The notes: a model not told the origin generated them from the sequence alone. Shown: positions 1 through 5,893, numbered from the stretch's first letter. The stretch is 5,893 bases of DNA from Gammaproteobacteria bacterium (GCA_030038645.1 JASHSR010000217.1:1-5893), one strand, 5' to 3'. Translations and numbers: made by a program.

Positions 1-693
1 CTCAACGCCCAGAAGAAGGACGGCGGCTCGGATTGGACTTTCGACATCGTCGGAACCTTCGACTTACCCAACAATCCCTCGCGCGAGCAGTCGCTCCTCC
101 TGATGAACTATGACTACTTCGATACGGCCAGAGCGGCCGACACCGGCACCGTGCTGTCGTATCAGGTCAACATCGCCGATGCCTCGCAGGCGGCAGCGAT
201 CAGCAATACGATCGACAACCTCTTCGCGAACTCCGCGCACCGGACTTTGACGCAGACTGAAAAGGCCAGCGCGCAGGGCCAACTCGCCCAGATCGGCGAC
301 CTCGACTTCTTCGTCGAGGCGATCGTCGGAGCTGCCTTCGCGACTCTGCTGCTGCTCACCGGCAGCACCCTCATGCAGGCTTTCCGCGAGCGCATCCACG
401 AGTTCGCGGTGATGAAGACGCTGGGCTTCACCGACGGCGGCATCGCGGCGCTCGTGGTGAGCGAGGCCATTCTGCTCAGCGTGAGCGCGGCGGCGCTCGG
501 CCTGCTCCTCGCCCATGGGCTGCTGCCAATGGTCGGCTCGCTGGCAGAGGGCACGATCCCAGGCTTGCACCTGCCCTGGATCGTCTTCGGGGCCGGAATC
601 GTCGGTGCCGTGCTGCTCGCGCTCACGAGCGTCTTGCCGGCCGCCTGGCGTGCCCAGAGGCTTTCCATCATCGATGCGCTGGCGGTGCGCTGA
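1..693 (+). CDS. FtsX/MacB-type ABC transporter permease, 3' part (5' end outside window)
   Basis: The reading frame is open from base 1 to a TGA at 691-693, giving 230 residues of a C-terminal part. The visible part starts in the end of a periplasmic domain (about residues 1-100, with a strand-like DWTFDIVGTF). Three hydrophobic segments follow at about 103-126, 145-172 and 193-215. Between the first two is the cytoplasmic stretch RERIHEFAVMKTLGF (129-143), the charged helix plus LGF signature by which FtsX-fold permeases contact their ATPase. The C-terminal AAWRAQRLSIIDAL is also typical. The first membrane helix and most of the periplasmic domain are missing to the left. It is an inner-membrane subunit that would need a separate ATP-binding protein, not present here. 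It lies 10 nt before a second permease of the same fold, so the two probably form a heterodimer. Family assignment is firm. Substrate is unknown; MacB-like, lipoprotein-related or peptide-related roles are all possible. Confidence 0.9.
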   Translation, partial: LNAQKKDGGSDWTFDIVGTFDLPNNPSREQSLLLMNYDYFDTARAADTGTVLSYQVNIADASQAAAISNTIDNLFANSAHRTLTQTEKASAQGQLAQIGDLDFFVEAIVGAAFATLLLLTGSTLMQAFRERIHEFAVMKTLGFTDGGIAALVVSEAILLSVSAAALGLLLAHGLLPMVGSLAEGTIPGLHLPWIVFGAGIVGAVLLALTSVLPAAWRAQRLSIIDALAVR

Positions 694-697
694 AGGG
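693..697 (+). promoter_or_regulatory. Ribosome binding site of the second permease
   Basis: AAGGG overlaps the last base of the upstream TGA and sits 6 nt before the ATG at 704. This supports that start and suggests coupled translation of the two permeases. Confidence 0.6.
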
Positions 698-703
698 TAA
701 CCG

Positions 704-1894
704 ATGAGCGTATTCCGCCAGATCTCCGCAGTCGTCGGCATGAACGTGCGCAACCTGCCGCAGCGGACCGGCTCCTCCCTCGTGATCGTCATCGGCATCG
801 GCGGCGTCGTCGCGGTCCTCCTCAGTGTCCTCGCGATGGCGGTGGGCTTCTCGCGCACGATCGCCGGCTCCGGAAGTCCCGACCGCGCCCTCATCCTTTC
901 GGGCGGCGCGCTGCAGGAGGCCATGAGCAGCGTCCCGAGCGATGCGGTGCCCAACATCACCAGCGCCCCCGGCATCGCGAGGGACTCCGCGGGCCGCCCC
1001 ATCGCCGACGCCGAAGTGGTCGCGCAGGTGCAGGTCGATCAGGCGAGCAGCGGCAAGCCGATCAACGTGGCGCTGCGCGGCGTCGGCAGCGAGGCATTCG
1101 CGCTGCGTCCGGAGATCCATCTCGTCGCAGGCCGGCTCTTCCGGCCGGGTCTGCACGAGCTGATCGTCGGGCAAAGCGTCAAGACGCGCTACGGCCTCAC
1201 CATCGGCAGCCATCTCTCGTTCCAGAACGGCGACTGGCTCGTGGTCGGCATCTTCGCGAGCGCCGGTCCCGACCTGCTCGATTCGGAAATCCTCACCGAC
1301 GCCCAGACGCTGCTCTCCGCCTATCAGCGCAACTGGTTTCAGAGCGTCACGGTGCGGCTCGCGAGCCCGGGCTCCTTCGACCAATTGAAGCGCGCGCTCG
1401 CCGCCGATCCGACGCTGCACGTCGATGCGTACGTCGAGTCGGCCTTTCGCGCCGCTCAGTCGCGCATCCTGAACATGATCCTCAAATGGATCGGATACTT
1501 CATCGGCGGCATGATGGCGGCGGGAGCCCTGTTCGGCGCTCTCAACAGCCTCTACGCGGCGGTGAGCACCCGCTCGCTCGAGATCGCGACCCTGCGCGCG
1601 ATCGGCTTCGGCGCAGGCTCGGTCGTGCTCTCGGTGCTCGCCGAGGCGCTGCTCCTGTCGATCGGTGGAGCGCTGCTCGGCGCGCTCTGCGCGTGGATAT
1701 TCTTCGACGGCCACGTGTCGAGCATGATCGTGTCGGGCCTGGAGCCTCCCGTCGCATTCTCGATGTCGGTGACGTCCGGCCTGGTCGTGCTCGGCATCGT
1801 CTGGGCCTGCGTGATCGGGTTGATCGGCGGCTTCTTCCCGGCAATCCGCGCGGCGCGGCTGCCGATCGCGCGGGCGCTCAACGCCGTGGTGTAG
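704..1894 (+). CDS. FtsX/MacB-type ABC transporter permease, complete
   Basis: This is a 396-residue inner-membrane permease with the classic FtsX/MacB layout. One helix lies near the N-terminus (about 25-49). A large periplasmic domain follows (about 50-255, MacB core-domain-like, with HLVAGRLFRPGLHELIVG at 139-156, the usual conserved 'G R x F ... E x I V G' region). Three helices lie near the C-terminus (about 262-286, 305-333 and 356-380). The cytoplasmic stretch STRSLEIATLRAIGFG (288-303) is the conserved ATPase-contacting helix, and the tail AIRAARLPIARAL is the usual end. The length matches the family (about 380-410). The ATG at 704 has AAGGG 6 nt upstream and follows the first permease by 10 nt. 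It probably pairs with that permease and a missing ATPase. The following kinase and regulator genes suggest the complex is made on demand, or takes part in sensing, as in other transporter/two-component pairs. The substrate is unknown. Confidence 0.93.
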   Translation: MSVFRQISAVVGMNVRNLPQRTGSSLVIVIGIGGVVAVLLSVLAMAVGFSRTIAGSGSPDRALILSGGALQEAMSSVPSDAVPNITSAPGIARDSAGRPIADAEVVAQVQVDQASSGKPINVALRGVGSEAFALRPEIHLVAGRLFRPGLHELIVGQSVKTRYGLTIGSHLSFQNGDWLVVGIFASAGPDLLDSEILTDAQTLLSAYQRNWFQSVTVRLASPGSFDQLKRALAADPTLHVDAYVESAFRAAQSRILNMILKWIGYFIGGMMAAGALFGALNSLYAAVSTRSLEIATLRAIGFGAGSVVLSVLAEALLLSIGGALLGALCAWIFFDGHVSSMIVSGLEPPVAFSMSVTSGLVVLGIVWACVIGLIGGFFPAIRAARLPIARALNAVV

Positions 1895-1904
1895 GTCGGC
1901 CGCC

Positions 1905-3299
1905 ATGAGCTCCCGCGCCCACACGGAGAAGCCCTTCGGGCTCAGGGGTGGCGCGCGGACCGGCGACAAACTGGTCGGCGGCACGGCGACGCTCCCCGAC
2001 GCGCCACTGGGTGGCGTGCGGGCGGACGCCGCTGTGCGCGACGATTCAGTCGCCGGGCATCCGGCGCGCAGGAGCCGGCGCCCGCGCATGGGCCGGCTCG
2101 CGTGGACTGTTTTCGATTACCGCCGCTACGCCGCGTTCTCCTGGGACTGGTCGTGGCGCCGTTCCATTCTTTTTGCGATCTTCGGGTGCGCGTTCGGTGC
2201 TTGGGAAGGAGCGGCCAACGGAATCATCCTCGACAATTGGCGCATCGGCTTCATGTTGGCGCTCGGCACGGCCGAGACGATGATCGTGGTCATGTGCCTG
2301 GGTCCGCTCGCGGCTTCATGGGTACGGAGCCGCAAATGGCCGATGAGGCGCGAGGTGGCCAGCGTCTTCGCAGCGGTGATTCTCGGCGTCGCCGCGGGCG
2401 ATGGGTTGCAATTGCTCGGACGAGCATACGCCAACCGCGTAGTGTTGCCCCAAGCGCTGCAAACGCGAGTGGTCGCCGAGAATTACCTCGTGCGCTATCG
2501 CGTCGTGACGAGTTCGCCGTTCTCCGTGGTCGGCGCGTCCGTCCTGTTTCTGCTCCTCGGCGGGGGCCTCGCGCTCCCGCCGTATTTGAGCGAGAAGCGG
2601 CGCCTCATCGAGGAAGCGCGCGAGCGCGAAGTGGGCGAGCTGCAGCTGCGCAAGCAGGAGGCCGACCTGCAGCTGCTCGTGCTGCAGGCGCAGATCGAGC
2701 CGCACTTCCTCTTCAATACCCTCGCCTCGCTCCGCTCGTTGCTGCGCCAGGACGTGGACCGCGCGGAGGCGATGATCGATGCGTTGGTCGAGCACCTGCG
2801 TGCGGCGATGCCGGTCTTTCGCGAAAGATCCGAGAGCCCGACGCTCGCCGAGCAGCTGCGGATCTGCGGCAGCTACCTCGAGCTGATGCGGGTCCGGCTG
2901 CCCGACCGCTTGACCTACGCCATCGATGTGCCGGAAGCCCTCCGCCGCGCCGCCTTCCCGCCGCTGATACTGCTGACGCTCGTCGAGAATGCCGTCAAGC
3001 ACGGCATCGAGCCCAAGCCCGGCCGGGGCTACATCCGGATCGGCGCCAGGCGCGAGCGCCGCGCGGAGGGCACTTACCTCACGGTGACCGTTACCGACAA
3101 CGGAATGGGCCTCTCGGCGGGCCTCGTTCACGGCGTCGGACTCTCGAACATCCGGGCGCAGCTCGCGCTGAAATACGGCGGTCGCGCGGCGCTTTCGCTG
3201 ACGAGCGGCGCGGAAGGGGGCGCGGTGGCGTCCGTCGACATTCCCGAATCCGACACCCTCGAGGATCCGGCTCTCGACCAGCATGGCGACGGCACGTGA
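1905..3299 (+). CDS. LytS/YehU-type membrane sensor histidine kinase
   Basis: The 464-residue reading encodes four membrane helices (about 86-108, 115-138, 150-171, 206-226), then a charged coiled coil (about 228-262), then the His_kinase (PF06580-type) phosphoacceptor box QIEPHFLFNTL with His267. The ATPase part follows: N-box LVENAVKHGIEPK with Asn362, G1 box TDNGMGL (Asp398, Gly400, Gly402) and a second glycine box GVGLSNIR near 411-418. All catalytic motifs are intact. No separate periplasmic sensor domain is visible, so sensing would be through the membrane helices or the neighbouring permeases. It should phosphorylate the LytTR regulator next to it. The start is uncertain. ATG 1905 lies 10 nt after the permease stop but has only a weak ribosome site, and it adds about 61 disordered, Arg/Gly-rich residues. 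ATG 2088 would give 403 residues, closer to the family norm, with AGGAG at 2070-2074. The extension keeps a high-GC third codon position, so it may still be translated. Confidence 0.93.
   Translation: MSSRAHTEKPFGLRGGARTGDKLVGGTATLPDAPLGGVRADAAVRDDSVAGHPARRSRRPRMGRLAWTVFDYRRYAAFSWDWSWRRSILFAIFGCAFGAWEGAANGIILDNWRIGFMLALGTAETMIVVMCLGPLAASWVRSRKWPMRREVASVFAAVILGVAAGDGLQLLGRAYANRVVLPQALQTRVVAENYLVRYRVVTSSPFSVVGASVLFLLLGGGLALPPYLSEKRRLIEEAREREVGELQLRKQEADLQLLVLQAQIEPHFLFNTLASLRSLLRQDVDRAEAMIDALVEHLRAAMPVFRERSESPTLAEQLRICGSYLELMRVRLPDRLTYAIDVPEALRRAAFPPLILLTLVENAVKHGIEPKPGRGYIRIGARRERRAEGTYLTVTVTDNGMGLSAGLVHGVGLSNIRAQLALKYGGRAALSLTSGAEGGAVASVDIPESDTLEDPALDQHGDGT
2072..2099 (+). other. Perfect 8-bp inverted repeat around alternative kinase start
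   Basis: GAGCCGGC at 2072-2079 is matched by GCCGGCTC at 2092-2099, with a 12-nt loop that contains the in-frame ATG at 2088. The left arm also covers most of the AGGAG at 2070-2074. In mRNA this would form a very GC-rich stem that hides the ribosome site for that start. It may be a translation-limiting structure, or only a chance repeat in GC-rich coding DNA if translation begins at 1905. Confidence 0.35.
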
Positions 3300-4077
3300 A
3301 GGACAGACAACGGCGCACTTCGTGAAGCCGACGGCGCTCATCGCGGAGGATGAAGCGCCCCAGCGCCTCGCGCTGCGCCGGCTGCTCGCATCGCTCTGGC
3401 CTGAATTGGAGATCGTCGCAGAGTGCGGCGACGGCCTCGCCGCCCTCGCGGCACTCGAATTGCGCCGGCCGCAGATCGCCTTCCTCGACATCCGCATGCC
3501 GGGCGCAAGCGGATTCGATGTCGCCGAGCGCGCCTGCCATACGGCGCACATCGTCTTCACGACGGCCTACGAAGAGCACGCCGTCCGCGCGTTCGAGACG
3601 GGCGCGCTCGACTATGTGCTGAAGCCCGTCACGGCCGAGCGGCTCGGCAAGACCCTGCTGCGCGTGCGCGAGCGCCTGCAGGGCGCCGTACCGGACATCG
3701 CCGCGGCGATCGACAGCCTCCGCCAAAGCCTGATCGTTCCGCCGCGCAATGCCTACATTCCGTGGATCACCGCGACCGCCGGCAATGTGACCAAGATGTT
3801 TCCCGTCGAGGACATCCTGTTCTTCAAGTCGGACGAGAAATGCACGCGGGTCGTCACTCGCAGCGAGGAAGCGCTGATCCGCACCTCGCTCAAGGAGTTG
3901 CTCGATGCGCTCGACCCTGCCGCGTTCTGGCAGATCCACCGCAGCGTCATCGTGCAGGTCCGGGCGATCAAGCACGTCCGCCGCACCGAGCTCGGTGCGA
4001 TGGAGGTGAGCGTCGAGGGATCGTCCGAGCTGCTGCCCGTCAGCCAGGCGTTTCAGTACCGCTTCCGGGCGATGTGA
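3283..4077 (+). CDS. LytTR-family response regulator (receiver + LytTR DNA-binding domain)
   Basis: The 264-residue reading is a two-domain transcription regulator. The receiver domain (about 16-130) has the acidic cluster AEDE (21-24), phosphoacceptor Asp69 in AFLDIRMPG, switch Thr93/Thr94 in VFTTAYEEHA and the conserved Lys114 in YVLKP. A linker is followed by the LytTR domain (about 160-262), with the typical VEDILFFKSDEKCTRVVT and FWQIHRSVIVQVRAI blocks. The length suits the AlgR/LytR/YehT class. Phosphorylation by the adjacent kinase should promote binding to paired direct repeats in target promoters, probably including that of this operon, which lies outside the window. The start is uncertain. 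ATG 3283 overlaps the kinase end by 17 nt and lacks a well-spaced ribosome site. GTG 3322 would give 251 residues beginning right before PTALIAEDE, the usual N-terminus of this family, 22 nt after the kinase stop. The function call is not affected by this choice. Confidence 0.93.
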   Translation: MATAREGQTTAHFVKPTALIAEDEAPQRLALRRLLASLWPELEIVAECGDGLAALAALELRRPQIAFLDIRMPGASGFDVAERACHTAHIVFTTAYEEHAVRAFETGALDYVLKPVTAERLGKTLLRVRERLQGAVPDIAAAIDSLRQSLIVPPRNAYIPWITATAGNVTKMFPVEDILFFKSDEKCTRVVTRSEEALIRTSLKELLDALDPAAFWQIHRSVIVQVRAIKHVRRTELGAMEVSVEGSSELLPVSQAFQYRFRAM

Positions 4078-4258
4078 CCGCGGGCGATCCGGCCGCGGCT
4101 CCTCCGGTCGAGTGAGGAGCCGGAGTTAGAGTCGATCCGTGGGCCGATAGCTCGATGTGCCGGACACTTGGCTCAAGCTGACCGCTTCGCCCCGTGGCGG
4201 AGTCCTGCGTCGCCCGAACGGGATCTCACCGCTCGCCGTCTGACGGCATCAGGGCGGT
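4078..4258. other. Intergenic region after the transporter/two-component operon
   Basis: About 180 nt carry no convincing gene on either strand. Short open frames here have no ribosome site and no recognisable protein features. The only structure seen is the hairpin at 4096-4122. The region ends at the promoter of the small membrane protein. Confidence 0.6.
4096..4122 (+). terminator. Hairpin after the operon, weak terminator candidate
   Basis: CGGCTCCTC (4096-4104) and GAGGAGCCG (4114-4122) form a perfect 9-bp stem with a 9-nt loop, 19 nt after the response-regulator stop. A competing stem CTCCGG/CCGGAG (4102-4107 with 4120-4125) shares the same bases. There is no run of T after the stem, so it is not a textbook intrinsic terminator. 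It could protect the mRNA 3' end or slow polymerase for Rho. Confidence 0.4.
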
Positions 4259-4288
4259 TTGACATCTACGACTCGCGACGCATATACT
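4259..4288 (+). promoter_or_regulatory. Sigma70-like promoter of the small membrane protein gene
   Basis: A perfect -35 TTGACA (4259-4264) is separated by 18 bp from TATACT (4283-4288), five of six matches to the -10 consensus. Transcription would start near 4295, giving a leader of about 20 nt before the ATG at 4317. Such a good match stands out in GC-rich DNA and lies directly before a gene, so it is probably real. Confidence 0.72.
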
Positions 4289-4303
4289 TTGACTTGCAAA
4301 GTA
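4285..4303 (+). promoter_or_regulatory. Operator-like inverted repeat TACTTTG-N5-CAAAGTA
   Basis: TACTTTG (4285-4291) and CAAAGTA (4297-4303) are perfect 7-bp inverted arms around ACTTG. The repeat overlaps the -10 box and the expected transcription start, where a bound protein would block RNA polymerase. A third, imperfect half-site TGAAGTA lies at 4307-4313, 10 bp (one helix turn) after the second. The binding protein is not identifiable, and no small helix-turn-helix regulator gene lies in the window. Confidence 0.5.
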
Positions 4304-4316
4304 CTCTGAAGTATTC

Positions 4317-4625
4317 ATGGCCCTTCGAGCTGCGATCAAGCGTCCCAGCGGCTTCCTTCCCCTCGCCCTGTCCACCGCCGCCCTTGCGGTGGTCTTGCTA
4401 CGGCTTGCAATCTTCGGGACGGCGCGGGAGATAATCGCGGGCAGGCCCGATGAGGGACCAGCCGCTCACCTCTGGCAGATCTTCATGACGGGCCAAGCGC
4501 CTATCATCCTCTTCTTCGTGGTGAGATGGTTGAGGAGGGATCCACTGGGAACGCTGTCGGTTCTGGGGATTCAGGCGCTCGCAATCCTATTCGCCATGGC
4601 GCCCGTCTACTGGCTCTTGGGATAA
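4317..4625 (+). CDS. Small three-helix membrane protein of unknown function
   Basis: The 102-residue protein has three hydrophobic segments: about 12-34, 50-68 (from HLWQIFMTGQAPIILFFVVRW) and 77-101. A short basic N-terminus (ALRAAIKRPSG) and the basic WLRRDP after the second helix predict a cytoplasmic N-terminus by the positive-inside rule. There are no catalytic motifs and no signal peptide cleavage site. I do not recognise a characterised family; it resembles small conserved inner-membrane proteins annotated as hypothetical. The start is set by the strong promoter 29 nt upstream and a modest GAAG at 4308-4311. It uses codons such as CTA, ATA and AGG that its neighbours use less, a mild hint of different origin. 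It appears to be a single-gene transcription unit controlled at the operator-like repeat. It is probably a real gene, but its role is open. Confidence 0.75.
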   Translation: MALRAAIKRPSGFLPLALSTAALAVVLLRLAIFGTAREIIAGRPDEGPAAHLWQIFMTGQAPIILFFVVRWLRRDPLGTLSVLGIQALAILFAMAPVYWLLG

Positions 4626-4654
4626 CCTACGTCCGGCGCGTCCCCGAGATTCCC

Positions 4655-4670
4655 GAGACTTTCGAGTCTC
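4655..4670 (+). terminator. UUCG-loop hairpin after the small membrane protein gene
   Basis: GAGACT (4655-4660), TTCG loop (4661-4664) and AGTCTC (4665-4670) form a perfect 6-bp stem 29 nt after the TAA. The palindrome CTCTCGAGAG (4668-4677) overlaps its right arm and could form an alternative structure. No T run follows, so termination is only a possibility. Confidence 0.35.
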
Positions 4671-4763
4671 TCGAGAGGCTGGGCGAATCTTCGAGCGCAT
4701 CTACCGCCCGCTGGCCGACAGTTGAGCCGTGTAGGACAATTCAGGGCGGGCACCGAGGGCAGT

Positions 4764-4772
4764 GGAGAGAGG
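4764..4772 (+). promoter_or_regulatory. Ribosome binding site deciding the CMD-family gene start
   Basis: The purine-rich GGAGAGAGG lies 3 nt before the ATG at 4776, with its GGAG core 8 nt from the start. It favours that ATG over the in-frame TTG at 4722, which lacks such a site. Confidence 0.7.
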
Positions 4773-4775
4773 TCC

Positions 4776-5234
4776 ATGAAGACGAAGAATCGGGCCAAAG
4801 CACGCGACCGGCCGAAATCGCGCCGGCCCGGCGGTGGCGCAACCCTCGCGCCCATCGAATACGCCGACGCCACCGCCGAAGTGCGCGCGATATACGACGA
4901 TATCATGGCCACCCGCAAGACCGACTGGGTCAACAACTTCTGGAAGGTCCTCGCGCACCATCCGCCGACCCTGCGCCGGATGTGGTCCAACGTGAAGCAG
5001 GTGATGGGACCCGGCGCCCTCGACCCGCTCGCCAAAGAGCTCATCTACTTGGCGGTCAGCATCAGCAACGGCTGCCGGTACTGCATCGCTTCTCACGGAG
5101 CCGCGGCGAGGCTCAAGGGAATGACGCTCGAGCAGCACGCCGAGCTCGCGGCCATCGTCGGCCTCGCGAACGAGACGAACCGCCTGGTGTTCGCGCTCGA
5201 TCCGCCGATCGACCGCCCCTATCAGAATCGATAG
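4776..5234 (+). CDS. Carboxymuconolactone decarboxylase / AhpD-family protein
   Basis: The 152-residue, probably cytoplasmic protein has the all-helical CMD/AhpD fold signature. KELIYLAVSISNGCRYCIASH (83-107 region) contains Cys100, Cys103 and His107 in the CxxC-x3-H arrangement, with Glu88 upstream. In AhpD these residues form the peroxidase/disulfide-reductase centre. Their presence favours a thiol-based redox role over true carboxymuconolactone decarboxylation, for which no pathway genes are present. The first 22 residues are Lys/Arg-rich and likely disordered, followed by an EYADATAEVRAIYDDIM helix and an aromatic WVNNFWKVLAHHPPTLRRMW stretch common in this family. ATG 4776 is chosen for its strong ribosome site. 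A TTG at 4722 would add 18 residues without support. It is likely transcribed alone. Its last 13 bp overlap the 3' end of the opposite-strand receptor gene. Substrate and electron partner cannot be predicted. Confidence 0.88.
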   Translation: MKTKNRAKARDRPKSRRPGGGATLAPIEYADATAEVRAIYDDIMATRKTDWVNNFWKVLAHHPPTLRRMWSNVKQVMGPGALDPLAKELIYLAVSISNGCRYCIASHGAAARLKGMTLEQHAELAAIVGLANETNRLVFALDPPIDRPYQNR

Positions 5235-5893
5235 TTGATCTGGGTGCCGAAGGTCCTCGGCTGATTGGTCGAGTAGCGGATGAGGCCCGGGACGTTGAAC
5301 TGGAAGCTCGTGTTGTTGGCCGTCAGCTCCGCGACCTTGTCGGTGAGGTTGTCGATGAACAGATCGACCGACCAATTGCCGTGAAGTAACGTCGCGCGGG
5401 TGCGCAGGATGTTGTACGACGGCAGCGGGATCCCGAAGTAATAGGACTCATCGAACGAGGGTCCGACGAACGAGTCGGACAGCCGAGCGGTGAGCGTGTA
5501 GTCCGCGATGGCGCGCGTGTAGACGAGGGTGGCGCTCGCCGTCTCCTTCGGGATGTCCAGGATCGGCGCCGTGCAGCCCGTCGCGCTCGCGCACCACGGG
5601 GAGCCGTTCGGCGCGAGTGCGGACGTGGTCAAGTAGCCGACGTACGCCGCGCTCGGATGCGTGATCTTGGAGTCCGTATAGGCGCCGCTCGCCGAGACGG
5701 CCCATTCCTCCGAGAGCTTTGCGTTGATCTCGAGCTCCGGGCCGAGCGAGCGCCCGTTGCCCGCGTTGGAGTTGTACTCGTAGCCGCAGCCGAGCAGCAA
5801 AGCCTGTTGGATGTCGTTCCACCTGATGTAGTACACATCGCTGTTGACCGTCAGCCAGCCGCCGAGCAGCCTCGCCTTCTCGCCGAGCTCGTA
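5222..5893 (-). CDS. TonB-dependent outer-membrane receptor, C-terminal part (5' end outside window)
   Basis: The minus-strand frame is open from the right window edge to a stop at 5222, giving 223 residues of the C-terminal beta-barrel. Recognisable blocks are YELGEKARLLGGWLTVNSDVYYIRWNDIQ at the left of the fragment (residues 1-29; the YELG-K...F/YxIxWxDIQ block of these receptors), GPELEINAKLSEEWAVSASGAYTDSKIT (51-78), DLFIDNLTDK (177-186) and the terminal PRTFGTQINYRF, ending in the aromatic residue used for outer-membrane assembly. The plug domain and TonB box lie outside. A GTG at 5836 is an internal Val codon, not a start. An extracellular loop carries Cys101 and Cys107, and Cys36 lies in an earlier loop. 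Receptors of this type import iron complexes, vitamins, sugars or other large molecules using TonB energy; the substrate is not readable from the barrel end. The gene is convergent with the CMD-family gene. Confidence 0.93.
   Translation of the reverse strand, partial: YELGEKARLLGGWLTVNSDVYYIRWNDIQQALLLGCGYEYNSNAGNGRSLGPELEINAKLSEEWAVSASGAYTDSKITHPSAAYVGYLTTSALAPNGSPWCASATGCTAPILDIPKETASATLVYTRAIADYTLTARLSDSFVGPSFDESYYFGIPLPSYNILRTRATLLHGNWSVDLFIDNLTDKVAELTANNTSFQFNVPGLIRYSTNQPRTFGTQINYRF

Noticed and set aside
64..2089. Long minus-strand open frames opposite the permeases
   Set aside because: They are Arg/Asp/His-rich, lack domains and ribosome sites, and mirror the GC-rich third positions of the clear permease genes on the plus strand.
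2316..3975. Long minus-strand open frames opposite the kinase and regulator genes
   Set aside because: The plus-strand frames contain complete kinase and receiver/LytTR motifs, while the minus-strand translations show no recognisable protein features.
4096..4122. Strong intrinsic terminator after the regulator gene
   Set aside because: The stem is good, but no T run follows, so it is kept only as a weak candidate.
4168..4434. Plus-strand 88-codon open frame running into the small membrane protein gene
   Set aside because: It has no ribosome site, spans the strong promoter and the operator-like repeat, and its translation has no membrane or domain pattern.
4722..4775. TTG start extending the CMD-family protein by 18 residues
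   Set aside because: No ribosome site precedes the TTG, whereas ATG 4776 has a strong GGAGAGAGG just upstream.
4526..5389. Plus-strand 287-codon open frame over the CMD-family and receptor genes
   Set aside because: It crosses two well-supported genes in another frame, and the translation is low-complexity Arg-rich sequence.

Overview
The window is GC-rich, densely coding DNA from a Gram-negative bacterium. A TonB-dependent outer-membrane receptor fixes the envelope type. The gene styles suit a proteobacterium, perhaps a gammaproteobacterium of the Xanthomonas/Steroidobacter kind, but the sequence alone does not fix the genus. There are six protein-coding genes plus one upstream-truncated permease (counted among them as the first), so six in all: two permeases, a kinase, a regulator, a small membrane protein and a CMD-family protein on the plus strand, plus a TonB receptor on the minus strand (seven CDS entries, two of them cut by the window edges).

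Positions 1-4077 hold one tightly packed plus-strand operon. It contains the 3' part of an FtsX/MacB-type ABC transporter permease, a second complete permease of the same type, a LytS/YehU-type membrane histidine kinase and a LytTR-type response regulator. Gaps are about 10 nt, and the kinase and regulator reading frames may overlap by 17 nt. The reading is a two-permease ABC complex co-transcribed with its own two-component system. The matching ATP-binding subunit, and perhaps a periplasmic adaptor, should lie just upstream, outside the window. The transported or sensed compound cannot be read from the sequence.

Positions 4078-4316 are non-coding. They hold a hairpin after the operon and a strong sigma70-like promoter (TTGACA, 18 bp, TATACT). 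A TACTTTG-N5-CAAAGTA inverted repeat overlaps the -10 box and the expected transcription start. This promoter drives a small three-helix membrane protein of unknown function (4317-4625), which looks like a regulated single-gene unit.

Positions 4626-4775 hold a UUCG-loop hairpin and a strong ribosome binding site for a carboxymuconolactone decarboxylase/AhpD-family protein with an intact CxxC-x3-H motif (4776-5234). Its 3' end overlaps by 13 bp, tail to tail, the 3' end of the minus-strand TonB-dependent receptor gene, whose 5' part lies beyond the right edge.

No rRNA, tRNA, CRISPR array, insertion sequence or integrase was seen. The points most worth a second look are the operator-like repeat at 4285-4303, the transporter/two-component linkage, and the uncertain starts of the kinase and regulator, one of which lies in a hairpin loop.
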